This document shows positions 1 to 5,149 of a stretch of 5,149 nt of DNA, in pieces. Numbering within the stretch: position 1 is the stretch's first letter; each line of letters opens with the position of its first letter. Both the position numbers and the translations under genes were made by a program. The notes under the pieces were generated by a model. That model was not told the DNA's origin and ran no database searches. It worked only from the letters and a program-made list of their open reading frames with translations. The stretch lies in NCBI GenBank assembly GCA_945827765.1, contig CALZPS010000132.1:1-5149 (forward strand), written 5' to 3'. The stretch comes from an uncultured Lachnospiraceae bacterium (GTDB taxonomy: Bacteria; Bacillota; Clostridia; Lachnospirales; Lachnospiraceae).

Positions 1-12
1 TGAGGTGTTTTA

Positions 13-44
13 GGATTGCGGGAGCACGAAGTGCGTAGCAATCC
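13..44 (+). repeat. Nested hairpin-forming inverted repeat upstream of asnA
   Basis: Outer arms GGATTGC (13-19) and GCAATCC (38-44) are perfectly complementary. Inside them GCAC (24-27) and GTGC (31-34) pair around a GAA loop, leaving an asymmetric internal loop (20-23 against 35-37). No T-tract follows, so this is not a canonical intrinsic terminator. It could be part of a dispersed intergenic repeat, the end of a structured RNA, or an upstream gene's 3' structure. The sequence shows only the folding potential. Confidence 0.5.
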
Positions 45-55
45 GTGGACATCAT

Positions 56-79
56 GGGTTCAAAAGATCTTTTGTCCCC
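56..79 (+). repeat. Palindrome/hairpin (CAAAAGATCTTTTG core) upstream of asnA
   Basis: Positions 61-74 form a perfect 14-bp palindrome centred on GATC. Beyond two mismatched positions on each side, GGG (56-58) can pair with CCC (77-79). It lies 12 nt after the nested hairpin at 13-44, so the two may be parts of one repeat unit or one folded element. The candidate -35 of asnA overlaps its right arm. Its function is unknown; an operator or a dispersed repeat are the alternatives. Confidence 0.45.
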
Positions 80-99
80 AACATAAAAAATATGATAAT
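72..99 (+). promoter_or_regulatory. Candidate sigma-A promoter of asnA
   Basis: A -35-like TTGTCC (72-77) and a -10-like GATAAT (94-99) are separated by 16 bp of AT-rich DNA. Transcription would start near 106, giving a short leader before the RBS at 110-116. The -35 matches consensus only partly, so this is a pattern-based inference. A start this close to the RBS would exclude the hairpins at 13-79 from the mRNA. Confidence 0.4.
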
Positions 100-106
100 A
101 TTATCA
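93..106. promoter_or_regulatory. 14-bp palindrome over the asnA -10 region, possible operator
   Basis: TGATAATATTATCA is a perfect inverted repeat with no spacer. It covers the proposed -10 hexamer and the expected transcription start of asnA. Such placement is typical of a repressor operator, but the sequence is AT-rich and could arise by chance around a -10 box. No regulator gene is present in the window to pair with it. Confidence 0.3.
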
Positions 107-109
107 GAC

Positions 110-116
110 AAAGGAG
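110..116 (+). promoter_or_regulatory. Ribosome binding site of asnA
   Basis: AAAGGAG is a near-perfect Shine-Dalgarno sequence ending 9 nt before the ATG at 126. It supports that ATG as the start codon. Confidence 0.8.
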
Positions 117-125
117 CTTGTTGTT

Positions 126-1136
126 ATGGAACATTTACTGTTGCCGGAGGGCTATCACTCTCCGCTGACAATTCGCGAAACAGAAGTCGCAATCAAAGAG
201 GTCAAAGACCATTTTGAACGGGCACTGGCAAAATCATTACATCTGACCCGTGTATCCGCACCGTTGTTTGTCCGGCCGGAGTCTGGTCTCAATGACAATC
301 TGAACGGAATTGAACGTCCGGTCGCTTTCGGTATCCGTGAACAGGATGATGCTGTCGCAGAAATCGTGCACTCTCTCGCCAAATGGAAACGCTATGCCCT
401 TAAGCACTACGGATTTCATTCCGGAGAAGGACTATATACAGATATGAGTGCCATCCGCCGCGACGAGGATACCGACAACATCCATTCCATCTATGTGGAT
501 CAATGGGACTGGGAAAAGGTCATTTCCAAAGAAGAACGTAACATGGAAACCTTGCAGTACACGGTCCGCAAGGTGTTTGCTGCCTTAAAAGAAACGGAAG
601 AATATATTGCAAGACGTTATAACTACATAGAGCCTCTTTTACCGGATGACATTTTTTTCATCACCTCACAGGAACTGGAAAATCTCTACCCCAATCTGTC
701 CCCCAAAGAGCGTGAACTGAAGATTGTCAAAGAAAAACAGGCGGTCTTCATCTCACAGATTGGTAAAGAACTGGCATCCGGAGAAAAACATGACGGGCGG
801 GCACCTGACTACGATGACTGGGATTTGAACGGAGACATCATTGTATATTACCCGGTGCTTGATATCCCGCTGGAGCTTTCCTCCATGGGTATTCGCGTGG
901 ACGAAGAGGCATTATCCAGACAGTTACAGCTAGCCGGCTGTGAAGAGCGCAGAGAACTACCGTTTCAGAAATCACTGTTGAACGGAGAACTGCCTTACAC
1001 AATCGGCGGTGGTATCGGCCAATCCCGTATTTGTATGTATTATCTGCGCAAGGCACATATCGGGGAGGTTCAATCTTCTATCTGGCCAGAAAAAATCATC
1101 CAATGCGCGCAAAAACATGGGATACAACTATTGTAA
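126..1136 (+). CDS. asnA: Aspartate--ammonia ligase (asparagine synthetase A)
   Basis: This enzyme makes asparagine from aspartate, ammonia and ATP (releasing AMP and pyrophosphate) in the cytoplasm, using free ammonia rather than glutamine. The 336-residue product is close to the usual AsnA length of about 330 and appears complete. It has the class II aminoacyl-tRNA-synthetase-like fold. Family landmarks recognised are APLFV (45-49), SGLNDNLNG (53-61), HSLAKWKR (82-89), MSAIRRDE (107-114), the SIYVDQWDWEK block (121-131), RAPDYDDW (225-232), ELSSMGIRV (250-258) and the late motif GGGIGQSR (294-301), which resembles class II motif 3 and includes the ATP-contacting Arg. The ATG is fixed by a strong RBS 9 nt upstream. 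The gene has its own candidate promoter and a strong terminator, so it is probably monocistronic and convergent with the minus-strand cluster. No T-box leader is visible; a palindrome over the -10 could be an operator. Confidence 0.97.
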   Translation: MEHLLLPEGYHSPLTIRETEVAIKEVKDHFERALAKSLHLTRVSAPLFVRPESGLNDNLNGIERPVAFGIREQDDAVAEIVHSLAKWKRYALKHYGFHSGEGLYTDMSAIRRDEDTDNIHSIYVDQWDWEKVISKEERNMETLQYTVRKVFAALKETEEYIARRYNYIEPLLPDDIFFITSQELENLYPNLSPKERELKIVKEKQAVFISQIGKELASGEKHDGRAPDYDDWDLNGDIIVYYPVLDIPLELSSMGIRVDEEALSRQLQLAGCEERRELPFQKSLLNGELPYTIGGGIGQSRICMYYLRKAHIGEVQSSIWPEKIIQCAQKHGIQLL

Positions 1137-1157
1137 AGATTAATCATTCATTATGAA

Positions 1158-1220
1158 ACCCGCTGATACTTCATTACAGATTACCTGTTCATGAAATATC
1201 AGCGGGTACTTTTTCTTTCT
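1158..1220 (+). terminator. Rho-independent terminator of asnA, possibly shared with the convergent gene
   Basis: ACCCGCTGATA (1158-1168) pairs perfectly with TATCAGCGGGT (1197-1207). After one mismatch the stem continues with TTCAT (1170-1174) against ATGAA (1191-1195), leaving a loop of about 16 nt. A pyrimidine-rich, mostly T tract (1209-1220) follows on the plus strand, as expected for intrinsic termination 21 nt after the asnA stop. On the minus strand the tail after the stem is only weakly T-rich (TTCAT), so it may also end the convergent C39-like gene, less efficiently. The T-tract reaches the last two bases of that gene's stop codon. Confidence 0.88.
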
Positions 1221-1869
1221 ACTCTAATCTCTTGATTCCCACCGCCATACTATACTGTGCGGCATGTCTTTCTTCCACGATTTCTCTGGCATAACGAATC
1301 AGTCCGTGGTTTTCGTATGGGTCATTGAAATAATATCCTTCTTCATCATACCCTACCAACAACATACAATGCTCATTGGAAATCCAAGTGAATCTCTCGT
1401 TAGTATCAAGCAATCTCCACTCCGGTCCTGTTATCGGCTCGCGCATATTGATGCACGCCCAGTAAATCACCGGCATTCCCAAATCAATATAGTCCGTGAG
1501 GAGCCGCCTTGTAGGTGTGTCTGTCTCATCCACCACTCTATATGACGCATCCGGCATTCTCTTCAAAGCTTTTTCCAGTGCCCTGCAAATCACCGGGGCA
1601 TAACAACCATACGAATTCTCATCGTAAGGACTCCCACAGAAACACTGCCGCGGGTCAGGACCATAAAGCTCTCCGTCCCGCTCTTCCATCTCTCTTTGTT
1701 CGAGACATGTTTCAATAAAATCATCCACGGTAATCTGCAGCCCTAAAAACTGCAGAAGCATAACGGTTGATACGCTCTCACATCCGGTCGGATAAGATAC
1801 GCTCTGGTCGATATATGGTACCTCAATAATATGTGCGGCGCTTTCTGTCTTCGATACTTTTCCTGTCAT
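1219..1869 (-). CDS. C39-like (Peptidase_C39_2 type) cysteine peptidase-fold protein
   Basis: Papain-like fold protein of the C39_2 group; substrate unknown. Numbered from the ATG at 1869 (216 residues), the entry motif VPYIDQ...YPTGCES carries a probable oxyanion Gln22 and nucleophile Cys30. The block YGPDPRQCFCG near residues 69-79 is family-typical. NEHCMLLVGYD supplies the catalytic His167, and YYFNDPY places Asn182-Asp183 as the likely third member, so the active site looks intact. Many C39_2 proteins are exported, but no signal peptide or membrane helix is visible here, which suggests a cytoplasmic product or leaderless export. The start ATG overlaps the antiporter stop as TGATG; a GTG at 1872 (one codon longer) is the alternative. 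No good Shine-Dalgarno precedes either, so translation probably depends on coupling to the antiporter gene. Peptidase activity is inferred from residues only; another papain-fold role such as amidase or transferase is possible. Confidence 0.83.
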   Translation of the reverse strand: MTGKVSKTESAAHIIEVPYIDQSVSYPTGCESVSTVMLLQFLGLQITVDDFIETCLEQREMEERDGELYGPDPRQCFCGSPYDENSYGCYAPVICRALEKALKRMPDASYRVVDETDTPTRRLLTDYIDLGMPVIYWACINMREPITGPEWRLLDTNERFTWISNEHCMLLVGYDEEGYYFNDPYENHGLIRYAREIVEERHAAQYSMAVGIKRLE

Positions 1870-1872
1870 CAC
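1867..1872 (-). promoter_or_regulatory. TGATG stop-start overlap coupling the antiporter and C39-like genes
   Basis: On the minus strand the antiporter TGA (1871-1869) shares its A with the ATG (1869-1867) of the next gene. A GTG at 1872-1870 also overlaps the stop. Only a weak AGAAG lies immediately upstream, too close for efficient independent initiation. This points to terminating-ribosome reinitiation and co-expression of the two products in a linked ratio. Confidence 0.75.
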
Positions 1873-3398
1873 TTCTGTGCCGCAGCGGTTTCCGTCTCAT
1901 CCCTGCCGCCTGCATATTTCTTCATAAAAGTTAATACGACCAACAGCATTGCGAGACTGAGCGCCAGTACAATCCACCATATTTTCACAAAGCCTGCAAT
2001 TATGTAACCCATAAAACATACTACCGCAACTACCATCGCGTACTGCATCTGTGTAGATACGTGATTGATATGATTGCTCTGTGCTCCCGCCGATGACATC
2101 ACTGTCGTATCTGAAATCGGGGATACGTGATCGCCGCAGACTGCCCCAGCGAGTACCGCCGAAACCGCAATGACCATCATCTCCAGATTGCCCGGGAACA
2201 TTGCTGTTACGATCGGCACCAGAATTGCAAAGGTTCCCCAGCTTGTTCCGGTGGAAAATGCCAAAAAGATAGCAATTGCAAACATCACAGCCGGAATAAA
2301 TACACTGGCTGATGCATCACCAACGATACCTGACACAAAGTCATCAATAGCAAGTGCGTCGCCGACACCTTTCAGAGACCATGCAAAAACCAGAATCGTC
2401 ACTGCCGGAACCATCAATTTGAACCCTTCTGCCAGACTATCCATAAATCCCTTGAATGACATGACCTTGCGCGGCAGATATAAGATCATCGTAAAAATCA
2501 CCGTAATCAATGTGGCGAAAATCAAACTGGTTTCTGCATCACAGCCGGCAAATGCCGTGATAATATCCGTTGCTCCTCCCAGATATCCGGTGTAAATCAT
2601 GCCGCCAACAGCTGAAATAATCAGCACCAGAACCGGCAGCACCAAATCAACGACTTTCCCATTTTCGGTGCCCTTTTCCGGCTCCACATTCTGAAATTCG
2701 TCCGCACCTGATGTGAACAAATCACCATTGGCTGCATTTATCTCGTGTTTCTTCATCAAGCCGAAATCAAATCCACTGATGATGATATACAGCACCATTG
2801 CCAGAGTCAGAAGTGCATAGAGGTTATATGGTATCGTCCGCAAAAACAGCTGAAAACCAGTGATTCCCGCGTCCTCCGGCACATAGGAATTCACTGCTGC
2901 CGCCCAGCTTGAAATCGGTGCGATGATACAAATCGGAGCTGCCGTCGCATCAATAATATAAGCCAGTTTTGCACGAGAAACTTTAAAGCGGTCAGTCACA
3001 GGACGCATCACGGAGCCGACGGTCAGGCAGTTAAAATAATCGTCCACAAAAATCAAAACACCCAGCCCGGTCGTTGCCAGCAGCGCACTCCTTTTTGATT
3101 TGATTTTGCTGCCCGCCCAGTTTCCATAGGCAGCAGACCCACCTGATTTAGCCATAAGAACAACAATCATGCCAAGCAGGACATCAAAAATCAGAATATT
3201 CAAATTCATACTGTCCTTCATAATATCAAAAAATGCCACGAATGCATTCCACGGATGAAATCCGGTATACAATAATGCGCCGAATGCTACCCCGATGAAC
3301 AGGGAACTGTAAACCTCTTTTGTTATCAATGCCAGCACGATAGCCAGCAGTGGCGGTACTAATGACCACCAGGTTCCAATAAACATAGAACTATCCAT
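1869..3398 (-). CDS. nhaC: NhaC-family Na+/H+ antiporter
   Basis: Integral membrane ion-transporter-superfamily protein that probably exchanges cytoplasmic Na+ for external H+. Relatives in the family include malate/lactate-type exchangers such as MleN, so the exact substrate is not certain. The 509-residue product has about a dozen hydrophobic segments. Family signatures are FVDDYFN (117-123) with paired acidic residues in a membrane context, STGTSWGTF (382-390) and GDHVSPISDTT (422-432). A hydrophilic loop rich in charged residues (about 214-248) splits the protein into two halves, and the tail (about 493-509) is polar. Length is normal and the gene intact. The ATG at 3398 has GAGG (3408-3411) at 9 nt and GAGGG (3401-3405) closer. 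It lies 109 bp downstream of thrH on the same strand and overlaps the C39-like gene. In this setting it could recycle Na+ brought in by the NSS symporter (inference). Confidence 0.92.
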   Translation of the reverse strand: MDSSMFIGTWWSLVPPLLAIVLALITKEVYSSLFIGVAFGALLYTGFHPWNAFVAFFDIMKDSMNLNILIFDVLLGMIVVLMAKSGGSAAYGNWAGSKIKSKRSALLATTGLGVLIFVDDYFNCLTVGSVMRPVTDRFKVSRAKLAYIIDATAAPICIIAPISSWAAAVNSYVPEDAGITGFQLFLRTIPYNLYALLTLAMVLYIIISGFDFGLMKKHEINAANGDLFTSGADEFQNVEPEKGTENGKVVDLVLPVLVLIISAVGGMIYTGYLGGATDIITAFAGCDAETSLIFATLITVIFTMILYLPRKVMSFKGFMDSLAEGFKLMVPAVTILVFAWSLKGVGDALAIDDFVSGIVGDASASVFIPAVMFAIAIFLAFSTGTSWGTFAILVPIVTAMFPGNLEMMVIAVSAVLAGAVCGDHVSPISDTTVMSSAGAQSNHINHVSTQMQYAMVVAVVCFMGYIIAGFVKIWWIVLALSLAMLLVVLTFMKKYAGGRDETETAAAQK

Positions 3399-3400
3399 AA

Positions 3401-3415
3401 CCCTCTACCTCACTC
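3401..3415 (-). promoter_or_regulatory. Purine-rich ribosome binding region of nhaC
   Basis: Reading on the minus strand, two Shine-Dalgarno-like motifs precede the ATG at 3398: GAGG at 3411-3408 (9 nt spacing) and GAGGG at 3405-3401 (2 nt spacing). The distal one has the normal spacing and probably sets the start. The next in-frame Met, codon 5, is placed too far away. Confidence 0.6.
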
Positions 3416-3440
3416 TCTTTTGTTATGTATGAACTAAGGG

Positions 3441-3503
3441 ACAAATGAATATGCAAAGCACGAAAAATCGACGCCAGACTCATTTGCTGCTCAACTCATT
3501 TGT
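3441..3503. repeat. Repeated ACTCATTTG motifs in the thrH-nhaC spacer
   Basis: ACTCATTTG occurs as a direct repeat at 3478-3486 and 3494-3502 (16-nt period). An inverted partner ACAAATGA (3441-3448) matches TCATTTGT (3496-3503). They occupy the 109-bp gap upstream of nhaC, where a secondary promoter or regulator site might sit. I found no good -35/-10 pair nor a terminator here. Regulatory meaning is speculative; short AT-rich repeats can occur by chance. Confidence 0.25.
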
Positions 3504-3507
3504 ATAG

Positions 3508-4113
3508 TCAGACATCAAGTGCTCCTTTGATTGCTGCAAGTAATTCTTCATAAGTTTCAAATGCCTGTAACTCAGGGTGCGCTTCTTTGATGGCATTCGT
3601 ACTCTTGAACAAAAAGCCTGCCTTGCTCGCCTGAATCATCCCCAGATCGTTAAAACTGTCTCCGCTCGCAATCGTATCATAGCCGATAGACTGCAATGCT
3701 CTCACCGTTGTATATTTAGAATTCTCCACTCGCATTTTGAAACCAGTGATTTCCCCGCTTTTGTCTACTTCCAGCGAATTGCAGAAAATCGTCGGCCAGC
3801 CTAATTTCTTCATCAGCGGACCTGCGAACTGGGAGAATGTATCACTGATGATAATAACCTGCGTCAAGGAACGCAGCTCATCCAGAAATTCCTTTGCTCC
3901 CGGCATCGGATCAATCGCCGCAATTGTCTCCTGTATTTCTTTCAGTCCAAGACCATGCTGTTTCAGAATCCCCAGCCGCCAGTTCATCAGTTTATTATAA
4001 TCCGGTTCATCACGCGTCGTCCTTTTCAGTTCCGGTATCCCGCTCGCCTCTGCAAATGCAATCCAGATTTCCGGCACCAATACTCCTTCCAAATCTAAAC
4101 AAACAATATCCAT
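3508..4113 (-). CDS. thrH: ThrH: phosphoserine phosphatase / homoserine phosphotransferase (HAD family)
   Basis: Cytoplasmic HAD hydrolase resembling Pseudomonas ThrH, which dephosphorylates phosphoserine and can pass the phosphoryl group to homoserine, linking serine and threonine synthesis. The 201 residues are close to the usual 205. The start MDIVCLDLEGVLVPEIWIAF carries motif I with nucleophile Asp7. The second acidic position is Glu9, giving the DLEGVLVPE signature of ThrH rather than the DxD of SerB. Motif II is IIISDTF with Ser90, motif III Lys133, and motif IV GDSFND (151-156) with Asp152 and Asp156 for Mg2+. The cap (about 14-80) is small and helical. The ATG has AGGGAG at 4125-4130, 11 nt upstream. 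The gene is 65 bp after the symporter stop, with no terminator between. No other serine or threonine pathway gene is in view, so phosphatase versus phosphotransferase roles cannot be decided here. Confidence 0.92.
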   Translation of the reverse strand: MDIVCLDLEGVLVPEIWIAFAEASGIPELKRTTRDEPDYNKLMNWRLGILKQHGLGLKEIQETIAAIDPMPGAKEFLDELRSLTQVIIISDTFSQFAGPLMKKLGWPTIFCNSLEVDKSGEITGFKMRVENSKYTTVRALQSIGYDTIASGDSFNDLGMIQASKAGFLFKSTNAIKEAHPELQAFETYEELLAAIKGALDV

Positions 4114-4124
4114 TTTCTAACTTT

Positions 4125-4130
4125 CTCCCT
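4125..4130 (-). promoter_or_regulatory. Ribosome binding site of thrH
   Basis: AGGGAG on the minus strand lies 11 nt before the ATG at 4113. The spacing is slightly long but acceptable, and it supports this start together with the conserved N-terminal HAD motif. Confidence 0.6.
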
Positions 4131-4178
4131 ATCATCACACAACAATCATACAGTCTTTGTTTCCATCAACATATGTCA

Positions 4179-5105
4179 TCAAAATCCCACTGACTGAAGA
4201 AGAAGGAAAAACAACATAATAGGTGCAACCACCTTGATCATCGCAACATAAAGAGCCTTTCTCTGGAACCTATTGCCCCCGATGGTCACCTCATCAATGA
4301 TCGTCTTCGGTTTTACCACCCAGCCAATCAAAATACAAGTAAACAGTGCAACCAGCGGCATCAGACAATTATTACTGATGTAATCCATGATATCAAGAAT
4401 CTGTCCTACCGAACCATTTGGCAAAGTCACTTCGAAATACAAAAGGTTATATCCCAGACATACAATAATACCAAATACCAGCGCATAAACCGTTACCAGA
4501 ATCGTGCTCTTCTGTCTGGTCAATCCAAATTTGTCCATGATACTTGACACAATCGCCTCCATAACAGAGACTGCAGATGTCACTGCCGCAAAAAATACCA
4601 TCACAAAGAACAAGGTTCCAATAATATTTCCCGCAAATCCCATCGCCGCAAATACTTTTGGCAGCGATACGAACATCAGACCCGGTCCTGCCGTCATTCC
4701 TTCCATTCCCATGAAAGTAAATACAGCAGGTACAATCAGCATTCCGGCCAGAAATGCCACGATTGTATCAAATAACTCAATATGATTGATAGACTGCATC
4801 AGATTGGTTTCCTTTTTTGCATAAGAGCCATATGCAACCATAATTCCCATCGCTACACTGATAGAGAAGAACAACTGCCCCATCGCATCCATCACGACAA
4901 TCATTAATTTACGGAATGTCATTCCCGTAAAATCCGGAATCAGATAAATCTTTAACCCCTCCAGACTGGTTCTTACATTGCCACTCTCATCCGTATGACT
5001 CAATGTCAGACTGTAAATTGCAATCCCAATAATCAGAACAAGCAAAATCGGCATCAGTATCTTGCTATAATTCTCAATTCCTTTATTTACACCATTGTAT
5101 ACAAT
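4179..5105 (-). CDS. NSS-family sodium:amino-acid symporter, 5'-truncated
   Basis: Bacterial member of the neurotransmitter:sodium symporter family (LeuT, MhsT, Tyt1/TnaT relatives) that imports an amino acid with Na+. Only the C-terminal 308 residues are present. By comparison with LeuT the fragment begins just before TM5 (NGVNKGIENYSKILMP), so TM1-TM4, including TM1 with key substrate and Na+ ligands, are missing. TM6 contains GQLFFSISVAMG (76-87), the expected unwound binding segment, followed by YGSY (92-95). TM8 carries AVTSAVS (174-180), whose Thr176-Ser177 correspond to the LeuT Na2-site pair. The protein ends soon after TM11 (VVAPIMLFFLLLQSVGF), so it seems to be the 11-helix type common in bacteria. 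Any start with MYKRQ is false, because those codons are sequencing adapter at 5106-5120. The true gene continues beyond the contig. Amino-acid specificity cannot be read from this part. It is the first visible gene of the minus-strand set leading into thrH. Confidence 0.93.
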   Translation of the reverse strand: MVYNGVNKGIENYSKILMPILLVLIIGIAIYSLTLSHTDESGNVRTSLEGLKIYLIPDFTGMTFRKLMIVVMDAMGQLFFSISVAMGIMVAYGSYAKKETNLMQSINHIELFDTIVAFLAGMLIVPAVFTFMGMEGMTAGPGLMFVSLPKVFAAMGFAGNIIGTLFFVMVFFAAVTSAVSVMEAIVSSIMDKFGLTRQKSTILVTVYALVFGIIVCLGYNLLYFEVTLPNGSVGQILDIMDYISNNCLMPLVALFTCILIGWVVKPKTIIDEVTIGGNRFQRKALYVAMIKVVAPIMLFFLLLQSVGF

Positions 5106-5149
5106 CTGTCTCTTATACACATCTCCGAGCCCACGAGACCGTACTAGAT
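5106..5149. other. Illumina Nextera adapter read-through (non-biological)
   Basis: From 5106 the sequence begins CTGTCTCTTATACACATCT, the transposon mosaic-end sequence used in Nextera libraries. It continues to 5139 as the read-2 adapter (CCGAGCCCACGAGAC). CGTACTAG (5140-5147) matches the i7 index I know as N702, and AT (5148-5149) is the start of the flow-cell adapter. This untrimmed adapter was assembled onto the contig end. It also creates the false GTG start and the peptide MYKRQ on the minus strand. These bases should be removed. Confidence 0.98.

Noticed and set aside
13..44. Intrinsic terminator of a gene upstream of the window
   Set aside because: The hairpin is followed by GTGGACATC, not a T-tract, so it does not fit a canonical terminator.
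1..125. T-box or other known amino-acid riboswitch in front of asnA
   Set aside because: The region is too short, lacks the T-box consensus bulge sequence and a terminator/antiterminator pair, and I recognise no other riboswitch class.
2170..2595. 141-residue open frame on the plus strand opposite the antiporter gene
   Set aside because: It lies wholly within nhaC on the other strand, its composition looks like an antisense reading of a membrane protein gene, and it has no recognisable domain.
3399..3507. Terminator or clear promoter between thrH and nhaC
   Set aside because: No GC-rich stem precedes the short T-run at 3463-3467 on the minus strand, and the -35/-10 candidates match the consensus poorly or are badly spaced.
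4504..4785. 93-residue plus-strand open frame opposite the symporter
   Set aside because: It is antisense to the conserved TM6-TM8 coding region and has low-complexity Ala/Ile/Thr/Asn-rich content typical of a shadow frame.
1..5105. CRISPR array, insertion sequence, tRNA or rRNA
   Set aside because: No regularly spaced repeats, transposase motifs, tRNA cloverleaf landmarks or rRNA-like segments were seen.
4179..5120. Complete symporter starting with MYKRQ at 5120
   Set aside because: Codons from 5106 to 5120 are Nextera adapter. The family comparison shows TM1-TM4 are missing, so this is not a real start.

Overview
The window looks like chromosomal DNA from a Gram-positive, probably anaerobic Clostridia (Bacillota), with a Lachnospiraceae-type gut commensal as best guess. 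This rests on the AsnA type, the purine-rich Shine-Dalgarno sites, the moderate base composition judged by eye, and the mix of an 11-helix-type NSS transporter, ThrH and NhaC. No ribosomal or phylogenetic marker is present, so the taxonomy is inference.

Layout: positions 1-125 are a structured leader/intergenic region (two hairpin-forming elements, a plausible promoter overlapped by a 14-bp palindrome, and a good RBS). It precedes asnA (126-1136, + strand), encoding ammonia-dependent asparagine synthetase. A long hairpin with a U-rich tail (1158-1220) ends asnA and separates it from a convergent minus-strand gene set. In transcription order that set is an NSS-family sodium:amino-acid symporter (4179-5105, 5' end missing), thrH (3508-4113, phosphoserine phosphatase / homoserine phosphotransferase type HAD enzyme), an NhaC-family Na+/H+ antiporter (1869-3398), and a C39-like cysteine peptidase-fold protein (1219-1869). 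The last gene's start codon overlaps the antiporter stop as TGATG. No convincing terminator lies between the minus-strand genes, so they may form one operon. No stretch over 300 bases lacks a gene.

How the genes may work together (inference): the symporter would bring in an amino acid with Na+, the antiporter could expel the Na+ using the proton gradient, and ThrH acts on phosphoserine/homoserine chemistry in serine/threonine metabolism. The role of the coupled C39-like protein is unknown, and its link to the antiporter is the most interesting biological feature here.

Important artefact: bases 5106-5149 are not biological. They match the Illumina Nextera read-2 transposase adapter, followed by what I recognise as an i7 index (CGTACTAG, N702) and the first two bases of the flow-cell adapter. 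The apparent N-terminus 'MYKRQ' of the symporter is translated adapter. The gene is a 5'-truncated fragment and its upstream neighbourhood is unknown.
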